From Selenomonadales bacterium (GTDB lineage: Bacteria > Bacillota > UBA994): a stretch of DNA of 43,432 nucleotides. Below the pieces are notes generated by a model. The model did not search any database. It saw only the letters and a list, made by a program, of their open reading frames with translations, and had not been told where the DNA came from. The stretch spans positions 1-43,432 of the forward strand of contig JAGXRZ010000002.1 of NCBI GenBank assembly GCA_018335585.1, read 5' to 3'. This document shows positions 15,834-23,592 of this stretch, piece by piece (position 1 is the first letter of the stretch; every line of letters starts with the position of its first letter). Both the position numbers and the translations under genes were made by a program.

Positions 15834-17282
15834 ATGGAACTTTTGATAAAGGCTAGTGACATTTATGTGGAATACCACGGGCGTGACGTACTGACCATAG
15901 ATGAGCTTGAGATTCATGCCTTTGACCGGATTGGACTGGTAGGCGGCAATGGTGCCGGCAAGAGCACGCTTCTAAAGGTGTTGCTTGGAAGCATTACCCC
16001 CTCTGGCTGCAGGATTAACCGCCTCGGCAGGTTCGCCTATATTCCGCAGCTAGAAGACGCATGCCTGAGCGATGTAGACACAAGTGCACTAATGAGTCGG
16101 CTAGGCGTTTTGGAGCTGCAGCATGATGGACTGAGCGGAGGTGAGGAAACTCGTCAGAAGATCGCACAGGCGCTATCCGAACAGGTACATGGGATTCTGG
16201 CGGATGAACCCACGTGTCATCTCGACAGGTCAGGCATTGAATTCCTCATAGGGCAGCTTAAGCGCTTCTCGGGTGCCCTTGTCGTCATCAGCCATGATCG
16301 CTATTTCTTGGATCAGGTAGTGGACAAGATTTGGGAGCTAAAGGACGGGAGAATCACCGAGTACTGGGGTGGATATTCTGACTACCTGCAACAGAAAGAA
16401 GAAGAGCGGCAGCGCAAGTCCATGCAGTATGAGCTACTAACGACAGAACGGGACAGGCTAACTCGTGCAGCTGAAGAGAAACAGAAGCAAGCCCGAAAGA
16501 TTGAGCAGAAGGCAAAGAGCACTGAAAGCGCCGGACGCATGGGGCATGAGAAAAGTGCGGGCAGCAAGCAAAAGACTCTCCATAATGCGGCCAAAAACAT
16601 TGAACATCGCATAGCGAGTCTTGGGAATATACGGGCGCCCGAAGCACTAAAGACCGTTCGCTTCCGGCAGAGCAAGGCCTTGGAATTGCACAACCCCTAC
16701 CCTATAATTGCATCTGACTTAAACAAGCAACTTGGCGAAAGATTGCTCTTCAAAGATGTAACGTTTCAGATCCCCCTCGGCGCAAAGGTGGCCTTTATAG
16801 GCGACAATGGGGTGGGAAAAACAGTGCTATTCAGAATGATTCTAAACCGTGAGGCGGGCATCTCAGTATCGCCCAAAGCGCAAATCGGTTACTTTGAGCA
16901 GCAGGGGTACAAAGTGAACCAAGAGCAGGTCGTCATGGAGTTTATGCAAGAGGACTGCGAATACCAGCATTCAGAAATACGTTCCGTGCTGGCGGCTATG
17001 GGATTCTCTCAGCAAGACATCCATAAACCCCTAGCAGTATTGAGTGGGGGTGAAATTATTAAGCTGCACCTAGCTAAGATGCTGCTTGGGAAGTACAACA
17101 TTCTCTTAATGGATGAGCCGAGCAACTTTTTGGACCTGCCCAGTATGGAGGCGCTAGAGACAATGATGAAGCGCTACTCCGGCACCATTCTCTTTGTTTC
17201 CCATGACAAGCGACTTATAGAGAACGTCGCAGATATGGTGTATGAGATAACGGATGGGAAGTTGGTGCGGAGGGAGGTCTGA
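15834..17282 (+). CDS. Msr-type ABC-F ribosomal protection protein
   Basis: Soluble protein with two ABC ATPase domains and no membrane segment, of the ABC-F group that binds the ribosomal E site and displaces antibiotics. Walker A motifs are GGNGAGKST (37-45) and GDNGVGKT in the second half. Signatures LSGGEETR and LSGGEIIK and Walker [10 protein letters not shown] and MDEPSNFLD are intact, and a charged linker lies between the domains. Length (482 residues) and sequence closely resemble Msr(D), the macrolide-resistance protein of the mef-msr locus, as I remember it. The ATG has AGGAGG five bases upstream. A leader with attenuator structures precedes it, fitting drug-induced expression. The actual drug spectrum cannot be read from sequence. 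Confidence 0.88.
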   Translation: MELLIKASDIYVEYHGRDVLTIDELEIHAFDRIGLVGGNGAGKSTLLKVLLGSITPSGCRINRLGRFAYIPQLEDACLSDVDTSALMSRLGVLELQHDGLSGGEETRQKIAQALSEQVHGILADEPTCHLDRSGIEFLIGQLKRFSGALVVISHDRYFLDQVVDKIWELKDGRITEYWGGYSDYLQQKEEERQRKSMQYELLTTERDRLTRAAEEKQKQARKIEQKAKSTESAGRMGHEKSAGSKQKTLHNAAKNIEHRIASLGNIRAPEALKTVRFRQSKALELHNPYPIIASDLNKQLGERLLFKDVTFQIPLGAKVAFIGDNGVGKTVLFRMILNREAGISVSPKAQIGYFEQQGYKVNQEQVVMEFMQEDCEYQHSEIRSVLAAMGFSQQDIHKPLAVLSGGEIIKLHLAKMLLGKYNILLMDEPSNFLDLPSMEALETMMKRYSGTILFVSHDKRLIENVADMVYEITDGKLVRREV

Positions 17283-17306
17283 TTGCCACATGCTAGTATA
17301 ATGTCC

Positions 17307-17335
17307 TTGTGATACTAATAGACTTCCCTTATAAT
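17307..17335 (+). promoter_or_regulatory. Sigma-A promoter before the MFS remnant
   Basis: TTGTGA (17307-17312), a 17-bp spacer and TATAAT (17330-17335), followed by GGAGGAG at 17346-17352. The promoter and ribosome site look intact although the gene behind them has lost its 5' half. Confidence 0.6.
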
Positions 17336-17357
17336 TGGCATGACTGGAGGAGAGTGA

Positions 17358-18083
17358 GTTGGGGTCGCCTACCTCTGCTTTGCCACAGGGCACCCTTGGG
17401 CGTTTGGAGTGGGGCTTCTCTCAGTTGCGGCGACACTTTTGCCTCTTTGGTGGCTACCCACCAAGACGGGGAATGTCGGCATGACGACTCTGAACATGCG
17501 CGGGCAGTGGTCGCTGGTGACGAAGCCTATCGTCGTGATTGATTTGCTTATTTACTTGGCCGGTTGCCTGGTGCCGTTGGTTGTCTGGACGCTGTTTGTA
17601 GTTAATACCCTGCGCGGGACGTTTCTCTTAGTGGCACTAGTAGAGATTGGCGCTTCGATAGGTGTTATGGTCGCAGCTCGCTTCGTGTCGCAGGCAAATC
17701 GGGCCCGAGATGTGGTGCTTGGGCTGCTGCTAATGGGCGTTACCTCTATCGCTCTAATTACGCAGACAACACCCACCATCATGGTTTTGGCCTACGTCGT
17801 CAGCAGTATCGGCGCGACGCTCTGGGATCCACACCACACCGATATGCTGTACGCGTCAGTCCCGGCGGCTGAGGCACGGCGGTTTTTTGGCTCCCTGGGC
17901 TCCACCAAGAAGCTTGTATCACTGGCCTCCCTCCCTATCGCCACGGCTATCCTAGAGGTTGACGGCCGGATAAACTACGGACTATCTGCTGGCTTTACGA
18001 TACTGGCTCTAATCCTTTATAGTAGTCTGCTGGCAAACCGACTTACAGACCAAGGGCTAGAAGACATATCGAAAGGGGCATGA
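17358..18083 (+). pseudogene. MFS transporter remnant (N-terminal half missing)
   Basis: The frame reads as hydrophobic membrane segments from 17358 onward (from GVAYLCFATGHPWAFG through to SSLLANRL), corresponding to the C-terminal half of a major facilitator superfamily transporter. The usual roughly 400 residues are reduced to about 240, and a stop codon (17355-17357) closes the frame upstream. A GTG at 17409 could still start a 224-residue product. About six membrane helices can be counted. The intact promoter just upstream suggests an internal deletion joined it to the C-terminal half. Substrate unknown. Confidence 0.7.
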
Positions 18084-18087
18084 TCCC

Positions 18088-18471
18088 ATGTTGTGGCTAG
18101 GAGTCGTCTCCTTTAGGAACAACTTCAAGAAACACCTCTTAGGCATGATAGCGTTGGCTATGGCGGTTGTTGTCAGTAGCCTTGGCCTGTCTGCCGTTAA
18201 CCTGATGATATTCGCGCTCTTTTATCTCGCGCTACGTGAGCGATCCTACGAGCTTGGCGTTATGCGAGCCATCGGCCACAGCAAGGCGTTAATGATGGCT
18301 GTGCTTGCAGGCGAGGGGTTAGTTATGGCAGCCGCGGCAGCGGGGTTGGGATTGGCCGTAGTGTGGGCAGTGTGCGCCGTCGTACCCCACCTTGCCGACA
18401 GGTTTACCCTGGCACTATACCTGCTCGGTAACAGAGCCCCACATCTTTTCCCTGCAACGCCAACATCCTAG
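18088..18471 (+). pseudogene. ABC transporter permease (FtsX/MacB type) remnant with internal deletion
   Basis: The first 36 residues look like the start of an FtsX-family permease (LGVVSFRNNFKKHLLGMIA). The next part is the C-terminal FtsX domain (YLALRERSYELGVMRAIGHS, then a glycine- and alanine-rich helix). The large extracytoplasmic domain between them is missing, and the last 20 or so residues are read-through into the converging abiE remnant. It follows the MFS remnant by four bases, with AAGGGG before its ATG. The two fragments look like one decayed operon. Confidence 0.65.
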
Positions 18472-19024
18472 CACTTCGGTCTCCTCAACTACTGCCTGCC
18501 ATACGGGACGCAGGAACTTGTCGATGATAGCCATGACATCTTCTAGCAAAGGTTCCTCCAATTTCATTCGGCGCAGATATTGCCGCCATCGCAGCTGAAT
18601 GTCTTTGTTTTGCGCCAATGCAATCACCCGTGTGAAACTATCACTTTCATAGGATGTTGCGCGATTCTGCAGCGTTTCGAAAATCGCTTGCTGAAGGGCA
18701 CGGCCATCAAAGTCGCAAATGTTCGCCAGATAATAAATGTCGTGCATATCCTTCATTCGGCTAGTCAGTTCTAGCCGCTGTAGTAAAGCATCAAACTTCT
18801 CGGCAACAGTGCTTTCCAGAGAATATGTCATGACAGCAGGCGGGACAAAAGATAAACAATCCGCCCTTTAACACAAGATTGTCTCTAAATCTCGATGCTG
18901 CCAGCCGACGCAGGAACTCCTCCTGACAGAATAGCTGTAGATACAGCTGCAGCGGTTTCCTGGTTTCTTTGGATTTATGCTTCAGCCTCTCGATAACCGA
19001 TGCACCTACATCCATCAGAGCCAT
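18415..19024 (-). pseudogene. abiEii: AbiEii-type nucleotidyltransferase toxin, disrupted
   Basis: The N-terminal part (from the ATG at 19024: VGASVIERLKHKSKET, then RDNLVLKGGLFIF) and the C-terminal part (18831-18415: EKFDALLQRLELTSRMKDMHDIY) of an AbiEii/AbiGii toxin are both recognisable but lie in different frames. The segment between KGG and the EKF helix, which should hold the Gly-Ser and Asp-x-Asp nucleotidyltransferase site, is missing. The gene therefore cannot make an active toxin. Its start overlaps the end of the antitoxin gene by 10 bases, and its 3' end overlaps the permease remnant from the opposite strand. Confidence 0.75.
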
Positions 19025-19617
19025 ACCCCTATCCGATTCTTTACTTTTTTCAGGACCCTGCGTTTTGTGGCGTGCTCCAGGAGACGAGGCACATTCTTCC
19101 TTACATCTGCGACATACCCTTGGACAGCCTTGTTATACGATTCTCGATCCATCTTGTGTTCGTAATAGACGCACTCGCAGATAAGCCTATCCCTGTCGAA
19201 AATCTTTAGTGTGCAACCTTCGTATTCCGCCGTCGTTACACCAAAGTTGAGATACTCCGACTTCATGTAATAAGGATGCACAAAAGGGTAATCAAGCTTG
19301 AATCGTGATTTAGAGGTATCTCTGTCGAATGCGAGTTCCCACACCAAAGGAGTCCGATCGGAGTATCGGTAATAGAAGAGCGCCGTGTGCATACATAGAA
19401 CACCGTCGGGAAACAGTTGCGCTATTTGCATCGCTTCTGACACTTCGGTTGCCGACTCGTACAGTCGGTAGTAGCTAGGCTTTATGCGTTCGATAATGCG
19501 TTCGGCAAGCAGCTTGCGGATTCCATAAGTGGTATATCCAAGCGCAGCCAGATCCGAGGTTCGAAAGACTCCGCCGGACTGCAGTGCGAGAATTTCTAGT
19601 TGCTCTTTATGGACCAT
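19015..19617 (-). CDS. abiEi: AbiEi-type antitoxin / transcriptional repressor
   Basis: A 200-residue protein with an N-terminal winged helix-turn-helix (QSGGVFRTSDLAALGYTTYG and following) and the conserved antitoxin C-terminal domain of the type IV AbiE system. In that family AbiEi represses its own operon and neutralises AbiEii. The ATG at 19617 is preceded by GGTGA; the frame continues upstream into the tRNA-Lys gene, which is not coding. The gene appears intact although the cognate toxin is broken, so it is now an orphan antitoxin or repressor. It has a strong promoter and a nearby inverted repeat. Confidence 0.8.
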   Translation of the reverse strand: MVHKEQLEILALQSGGVFRTSDLAALGYTTYGIRKLLAERIIERIKPSYYRLYESATEVSEAMQIAQLFPDGVLCMHTALFYYRYSDRTPLVWELAFDRDTSKSRFKLDYPFVHPYYMKSEYLNFGVTTAEYEGCTLKIFDRDRLICECVYYEHKMDRESYNKAVQGYVADVRKNVPRLLEHATKRRVLKKVKNRIGVWL

Positions 19618-19633
19618 GTCATTCACCAACTTT

Positions 19634-19701
19634 CCGCACGCACATATAGTGTGCGGCAAAATTACAAAGTTGATTATAGCGGCAATGCCAATAATAGTCA
19701 A
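19634..19701 (-). promoter_or_regulatory. Promoter and probable operator of abiE
   Basis: TTGACT (19696-19701), a 17-bp spacer and TATAAT (19673-19678) on the minus strand form a near-consensus sigma-A promoter. An inverted repeat, CCGCAC (19634-19639) and GTGCGG (19651-19656), lies just downstream of the likely start site. AbiEi proteins are known to bind inverted repeats at their own promoter, which makes this the likely operator. Confidence 0.65.
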
Positions 19702-19728
19702 TAGTCGGAACTGCCGGTCACAAACGCC

Positions 19729-19762
19729 AAAAGGCTCTCCGGGCGAAACCCCAGAGAGCCTT
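19729..19762 (-). terminator. Terminator of the tRNA operon
   Basis: GGCTCTC/GAGAGCC arms (19754-19760 and 19733-19739) with a G/C-rich inner stem, followed on the minus strand by TTTT, starting about 12 bp past the tRNA-Lys CCA end. Confidence 0.8.
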
Positions 19763-19771
19763 GATTTTACA

Positions 19772-19847
19772 TGGTGCGCCAACAGGGACTCGAACCCCGG
19801 ACCCACTGATTAAGAGTCAGTTGCTCTACCAACTGAGCTATTGGCGC
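19772..19847 (-). tRNA. tRNA-Lys (anticodon CUU)
   Basis: Complete cloverleaf: 7-bp acceptor stem GCGCCAA/TTGGCGC, D arm with AGCTCAGTTGGTAGAGC, anticodon stem ACTGA/TCAGT with loop CTCTTAA (anticodon CTT), a T arm with GGTTCGAGTCC, and an encoded CCA end. It is followed by a terminator and lies five bases downstream of tRNA-Met. A partial copy of its 3' end occurs at 15044. Confidence 0.97.
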
Positions 19848-19852
19848 GGGAA

Positions 19853-19929
19853 TGGTGGCGGCGACTGGATTCGAACCAGTGACCTGGCGGGTATGAACCG
19901 CATGCTCTGGCCAACTGAGCTACGCCGCC
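19853..19929 (-). tRNA. tRNA-Met (elongator, anticodon CAU)
   Basis: Complete cloverleaf with perfect acceptor stem GGCGGCG/CGCCGCC, anticodon CAT within GCGGTTCATACCCGC, T arm GGTTCGAATCC and an encoded CCA. A paired first base and the strong similarity to Bacillus elongator tRNA-Met argue against the initiator and against the lysidine-modified tRNA-Ile. Confidence 0.95.
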
Positions 19930-19984
19930 TAGCGACAAGAGCTATTTTAGTACAAAATGCGCGCCAAAGCAACGGTAACTTTCG

Positions 19985-20353
19985 TTATTGGCCTGATTTT
20001 CTAAATGAAGTGCCGCGCCCACCGCGTTTAGCGTCAGTATGCTTGCGCAAATCGGTCTGGCGTTCTTCGCTGTCCTTAAGAAAGCGATTCATGCGCTCTT
20101 CAAAAGAAATAGAAGGACGACGTTTTGCCTGGCGAATGGAGAGGCCAATTTTGCCTTTGCTGTCAATGTTGATGACTTTGACGACAATCTTCTCGCGCAG
20201 CTTAAGGTGCTCATTGATGTCCTTAACATATGCGTCAGCTACTTCTGAGATATGCACGAGACCAGTTTCGCCTGTCTCCAGCTCGACAAAAGCACCAAAA
20301 CTAGTAATGCCGGTGACAATACCACTCAAAATGGTGCCTACTCCCAATGCCAT
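19985..20353 (-). CDS. yabR: S1-domain RNA-binding protein (YabR/GSP13-like)
   Basis: A 122-residue protein with one S1 RNA-binding domain at about residues 1-75 (VGTILSGIVTGITSFGAFVE, LVHISEVAD, VKVINIDSKGKIGLSIR), followed by a basic tail likely to bind RNA non-specifically. It occupies the position of yabR between divIC and spoIIE in the conserved Bacillota order. AGGAGG lies upstream of the ATG. A near-consensus sigma-A promoter directly precedes it. Its role is probably in translation or ribosome-associated stress response, by family. Confidence 0.88.
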   Translation of the reverse strand: MALGVGTILSGIVTGITSFGAFVELETGETGLVHISEVADAYVKDINEHLKLREKIVVKVINIDSKGKIGLSIRQAKRRPSISFEERMNRFLKDSEERQTDLRKHTDAKRGGRGTSFRKSGQ

Positions 20354-20394
20354 GAAAAACTTATTCCTCCTAGAATTGATTGTGTACCTTCAGT

Positions 20395-20424
20395 ATTATA
20401 CGGAACAAGGCGTGCAAATGTCAA
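20395..20424 (-). promoter_or_regulatory. Sigma-A promoter of the S1-domain gene
   Basis: Perfect TTGACA (20419-20424), an 18-bp spacer and perfect TATAAT (20395-20400) on the minus strand, about 40 bp before the start codon. Confidence 0.8.
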
Positions 20425-20464
20425 TGCATGTAGAGGCCGTCGGCCGTGAGCGGTGGACTGGGGC

Positions 20465-20653
20465 AATCACGAATCAGGAATCGTGAATCATGAACTGCAA
20501 TGACGGGAGTGGCTCTCCGCTTTCCGCCCTCCGCTGTACGCCGTACGCCGTAAGCAATCATGAATCATGAATCAGGAATCGTGAACAAGGAAGGGGCACC
20601 GGGCACCCCTCCCGTTTCCCCTAAGTGCGAAGTGCCAAGTGCAAAGTGCTAGT
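20465..20653. repeat. Heptad repeat array B (27 x 7 bp)
   Basis: Twenty-seven 7-bp words in unbroken register: AATCACG/AATCATG words, TCTCCGC/TTTCCGC words, CGTACGC words, AATCATG words again, G/C-rich words, then TGCGAAG/TGCCAAG words. Read in reverse complement it shows the TACGGCG block followed by the TTCATGATTCACGA block, as in arrays A and D. It fills most of the 327-bp gap between the S1 gene promoter and divIC. Confidence 0.85.
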
Positions 20654-20680
20654 GAAGCAAAAAGCTCCGTCCCTTTTGCT

Positions 20681-21046
20681 TCACTCACTGGGGCCGCGGG
20701 GGGTTACGAAAATGGGTGAGAAAATCTTGTCCTGTGGCAAGAGTAGGCCGAGGCGCTCGCGCGCTTCGCGCTCAATGTAGGCGTCGGTACTCTGGCGTGC
20801 AATTTCGCGCTGTAGACGAGCAGACTCCTGCTGCAACGCTGCCACTTGGGCGCGCAACTCGGCTTCGGCGCGGCGAAGCTGAAGCATTTCTATTTCTTGG
20901 TTAACATACACGACCATAAAGTAGGCCACGATGGCACACAAGCAACACAAAACCCAAGGCACCCGCCTGCGCTGCTTGCGCTTAGCTTTTAACGGTTGCC
21001 TAACGGGGAACGACACGATTTTCGGCAGGGCATGTGTGCTTGACAT
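20681..21046 (-). CDS. divIC: Septum formation initiator DivIC/FtsB family
   Basis: Small bitopic division protein that joins FtsL and DivIB at the septum. It has a basic cytoplasmic N-terminus, one membrane helix at about residues 29-47 (VPWVLCCLCAIVAYFMVVYV) and then a coiled coil rich in Leu, Glu and Gln (about 50-85). The C-terminal EREARERLGL segment is typical of the family. The ATG at 21046 lies six bases after GGAGG, whereas the upstream TTG (21061) and ATG (21052) overlap that site. Neighbours yabQ and yabP match the conserved order. Confidence 0.9.
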   Translation of the reverse strand: MSSTHALPKIVSFPVRQPLKAKRKQRRRVPWVLCCLCAIVAYFMVVYVNQEIEMLQLRRAEAELRAQVAALQQESARLQREIARQSTDAYIEREARERLGLLLPQDKIFSPIFVTPRGPSE

Positions 21047-21074
21047 AGCCATCCTCCGCAACTAGGTAAGTGTA

Positions 21075-21491
21075 TTACTTCTCTAGTTCGCGGGCTTTTC
21101 CTGCTATGCGCGAGAATATTTTTGCTTTCTGCGCCATGCCTAACAGGACACGTAAAAAACGAACCACGCGCAAGAGAGGCCATGCCATTACCCCTCCCAA
21201 CACGTCCGCGATGGCGGCAAGAGCCGTGACAACCACGCGCAGCAGTTTGGCTGATAAGCCCAGGGCGGCCAAGCCTAGGCGCCTGACATAATGCCCGATG
21301 GCCAGCTGCTCTGCGCCTACGCCGACGGCTAGCGCCAAGCCCATATAAGCCCGAACACCGGCGGAACTTGCCAAGAGATACTGAAAAGCAAGTAGGGCAC
21401 ATACTCCCCAAAAAATGAGGTCGAGTAGCGCCGCCAAGTACTTCCCGGGGTTAAATATGACAGAGACGACCCTATACAGGTCAATGGCCAC
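21075..21491 (-). CDS. yabQ: Spore cortex biosynthesis protein YabQ
   Basis: Membrane protein needed for spore cortex formation. Several hydrophobic helices and the DLYRV segment at its N-terminus match the family, as does its place between yabP and divIC. The first usual start is the GTG at 21491, but it has no clear ribosome site. The reading frame continues upstream to about 21560 with residues (EEQVARLAEILTLGVVLGVA) that look like the missing first membrane helix of YabQ. No ATG, GTG or TTG occurs in that extension before a stop, so either an unusual start (for example ACG at 21560, six bases after GGGGGTGG) or a sequence error must be involved. Confidence 0.8.
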   Translation of the reverse strand: MAIDLYRVVSVIFNPGKYLAALLDLIFWGVCALLAFQYLLASSAGVRAYMGLALAVGVGAEQLAIGHYVRRLGLAALGLSAKLLRVVVTALAAIADVLGGVMAWPLLRVVRFLRVLLGMAQKAKIFSRIAGKARELEK

Positions 21492-21544
21492 CCCGAGTAC
21501 GACGCCGAGCGTAAGAATTTCCGCGAGACGAGCGACTTGTTCCT

Positions 21545-21829
21545 CTACGAGAAAATCCGTTCAAGCCACCCCCGCCCTTTGCCCTTGCCGGTTCTCAGGC
21601 GGTCGTCGAGATAGTCGATGCTCCTTACCGCGCCGTCTACGACCATGCGCCCCTGATCGACGCTGATTTCCTTGATGTTTAAATCCTCGCCGCGAATGGC
21701 CATCATGCCAAGGTCGGTCTCAACTACAATCTCGTCCTCGTCAAACTTCTCGACATGCACCACGCCCTCTACTACCGCTTGCTCGCGGTTAGTAAGCAAT
21801 ACCCGGTGATTATAGGTTTCTTCGGCCAT
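21545..21829 (-). CDS. yabP: Sporulation protein YabP
   Basis: A 94-residue YabP/YqfC-family protein involved in spore coat or cortex assembly under mother-cell control in Bacillus. The body reads as alternating hydrophobic beta-strands (HRVLLTNREQAVVEGVVHV, VVETDLGMMAIRGEDLNI). The ATG at 21829 is preceded by AAGGAGGGGG, and upstream codons in the same frame overlap spoIID antisense and are not coding. The yabQ-like frame begins just before its stop, so the two probably overlap. Confidence 0.9.
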   Translation of the reverse strand: MAEETYNHRVLLTNREQAVVEGVVHVEKFDEDEIVVETDLGMMAIRGEDLNIKEISVDQGRMVVDGAVRSIDYLDDRLRTGKGKGRGWLERIFS

Positions 21830-21893
21830 GGTTCCCCCTCCTTGCTTCCTTACCCTCTCATGTATATTCAGGCAAAGGAGGAGACATGTCTGG

Positions 21894-22859
21894 CTAATCC
21901 CAAATTTGCGCGAGCTCAGCCTTAGGGAAGTAGTGCTTGACGATTTCTGCGTAGGCATCACCGCGCTCGGCTCTCGCCTTCGTGCCCCACTGGCAAAGGC
22001 CAACGCCGTGCCCATAGCCACTGCCGCGAAAAGTAATGCGGTCACCCGCTACGCTTACTTCCTGCCATTTGGTCGACCTAAGCCTGGTGCTGCCAATGGC
22101 GATGCGAAATGCAGGTGCCGAAACCTGAGCCCGTCCGATACGCACCGTTACGGCGCGGCCGGCGCGGTCTTTCTTCAAGACTTTAATTTCCGTGAAGTCC
22201 CCTGGGGTCTGCCCGATTTGCCTAAGCGCCTGCACTACCTCCGCGCGCGTAAAGGTCACGCTAAAGGTTCGCTCTTCTGCGGGTGTATACTGCGGACATA
22301 TGTCAGTGACAGGGGTAATAAAAGGTGTGGGGAACTCGCGAAAAGCTAGCCCGTCGGCGGCGGTGCTGGTGTGCCCGTCGCAATAGGCGTGAAACCAGGT
22401 ACGCACAAACTCGCCGCGATAGCTGAGCACTCTGCCGCGAGTCTTTTGCACGGCCTGCCGTACGTTGTCGTTAATGCGCTCGGCGTTATAGGCCTGAAAC
22501 TCCTCGATGTTGGTCGAGGCATGGGCGTTGCGATTTGGCACCCCACCCTGGCGCGCAATTTTGTCCAAGGTAAACGTCCTCGCCACAATGGCCTGTGCGG
22601 CTAGAGCTTCTATGTGCCAAGTCGGTACCATCTCGGCGGCGACGACACCCAGCAAGTACTCCTCAAAAGGCATGCTTACGATCTGTCCTGTTTCATGCAT
22701 ATACACGCGAATAGTAGGTTCCTGCCTGTCGGCGGCACGAATGGCCTCGGGAATTCTTACCCCTTCTTGACGGCGCAGCATAGGACAGGCAGTTAAAGCT
22801 AGCGACGTTATCACTGCCAGAGCGAGCAACCCCAACAACGGTTTCTTAGTGTGCAGCAA
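21894..22859 (-). CDS. SpoIID/LytB-domain peptidoglycan lytic protein (lipoprotein)
   Basis: Member of the SpoIID family of lytic transglycosylases that cleave glycan strands lacking stem peptides and drive forespore engulfment. The catalytic Glu sits in GVVAAEM at residue 76, followed by the family's EALAAQAIVARTF segment, and the C-terminal GYGHGVGLCQWG motif is complete. The N-terminus is a signal sequence ending in the lipobox LTAC (Cys25), so the protein is probably a lipoprotein outside the membrane. It starts at TTG with AAGGAGGG about seven bases upstream. It lies between rqcP and yabP, so it may be a SpoIID paralogue dedicated to this cluster. Confidence 0.88.
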   Translation of the reverse strand: MLHTKKPLLGLLALAVITSLALTACPMLRRQEGVRIPEAIRAADRQEPTIRVYMHETGQIVSMPFEEYLLGVVAAEMVPTWHIEALAAQAIVARTFTLDKIARQGGVPNRNAHASTNIEEFQAYNAERINDNVRQAVQKTRGRVLSYRGEFVRTWFHAYCDGHTSTAADGLAFREFPTPFITPVTDICPQYTPAEERTFSVTFTRAEVVQALRQIGQTPGDFTEIKVLKKDRAGRAVTVRIGRAQVSAPAFRIAIGSTRLRSTKWQEVSVAGDRITFRGSGYGHGVGLCQWGTKARAERGDAYAEIVKHYFPKAELAQIWD

Positions 22860-22917
22860 AAAAGTTCCCTCCTTGCTTTCACTCCTAGTATCCGCAAGGA
22901 GGCACGCTACAACTCGT

Positions 22918-23175
22918 CTAGAGCACCTTCACTTCCTCTATTATCTCGTACATCAGGGAGGCGTCGGCTTTACGTGCGGAGTCCTCAATTTGCAGGACGC
23001 GCGCCTTGATGATGCGGCTGCCGAAATGCAGCGTGATGACGTCCCCTACTTTCACGTCGTGCGCAGGTTTGGCAACTCTACCGTTTACCTCAATGCGACC
23101 TGCCTCGCTGACGTCCTTCGCTAACGTGCGGCGCTTGATTAGGCGCGAAACCTTTAGGTACTTATCTAGCCTCAT
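22918..23175 (-). CDS. rqcP: S4-domain ribosome quality control protein RqcP
   Basis: An 85-residue S4 RNA-binding protein (formerly YabO) that works with RqcH to elongate C-terminal alanine tails on peptides stuck in 50S subunits. The S4 fold covers about residues 1-60 (MRLDKYLKVSRLIKRRTLAK, then GRIEVNGRVAKP). A GGAAG ribosome site precedes the ATG. It sits between hup and spoIID in the usual Bacillota position. Confidence 0.93.
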   Translation of the reverse strand: MRLDKYLKVSRLIKRRTLAKDVSEAGRIEVNGRVAKPAHDVKVGDVITLHFGSRIIKARVLQIEDSARKADASLMYEIIEEVKVL

Positions 23176-23191
23176 CTGCTTCCAAACTCCC

Positions 23192-23230
23192 CAAATGCAG
23201 TGCAGGTTCGCGTACGAACCTGCACATTTG
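23192..23230 (-). terminator. Long hairpin between hup and rqcP
   Basis: TGCAGGTTCG and CGAACCTGCA pair perfectly around a 4-base loop, and flanking CAAATG/CATTTG extend the stem. On the minus strand it starts three bases after the hup stop codon. There is no real T-run, so it may be a weak terminator or an mRNA-stabilising hairpin. Confidence 0.55.
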
Positions 23231-23232
23231 CT

Positions 23233-23508
23233 TTATTTGTCTACTGCTTCTTTAAGCGTCTTAAATGGCCTGAAACTTGGCACTTTGCTTGCCGGTACAA
23301 TCAACTTCTCTTGTGTCTTCGGGTTGCGCCCTTCGCGCTCGCTGCGGTGCTTTACTGAGAAAGTGCCAAACTCGGCGATGGCAACTTTTTCTCCTGCCAC
23401 TAGGGCCTCGCTCATGCTGTCAAAGACCGCATTTACCACTACCTCGATATCCTTCTTGGTAAAATCCGTGCGCTGTTTAACTACGTCGATGAGTTGAGAC
23501 TTATTCAT
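23233..23508 (-). CDS. hup: DNA-binding protein HU
   Basis: A 91-residue histone-like protein that bends and compacts DNA as a dimer. The typical beginning MNKSQLIDVV, the FGTFSV turn and the RNPKTQEKL arm of the DNA-binding ribbon are all present. GGGAGG lies upstream of the ATG. It is placed between mazG and rqcP, as in many Clostridia. Confidence 0.97.
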   Translation of the reverse strand: MNKSQLIDVVKQRTDFTKKDIEVVVNAVFDSMSEALVAGEKVAIAEFGTFSVKHRSEREGRNPKTQEKLIVPASKVPSFRPFKTLKEAVDK

Positions 23509-23592
23509 GCCAATTTCCTCCCTTAAGAAATATTCGGGTTATGGCTACTTCTGCAGCCTACCACGCTTCTCCTGCTTCTCCGAAGGATTTTT

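Noticed and set aside
19761-20486. 241-residue plus-strand frame across the tRNA genes
   Set aside because: It reads through both tRNAs antisense (typical GTRTPDPLIKSQLLYQLSYW pattern) and the S1 gene antisense, so it is spurious.
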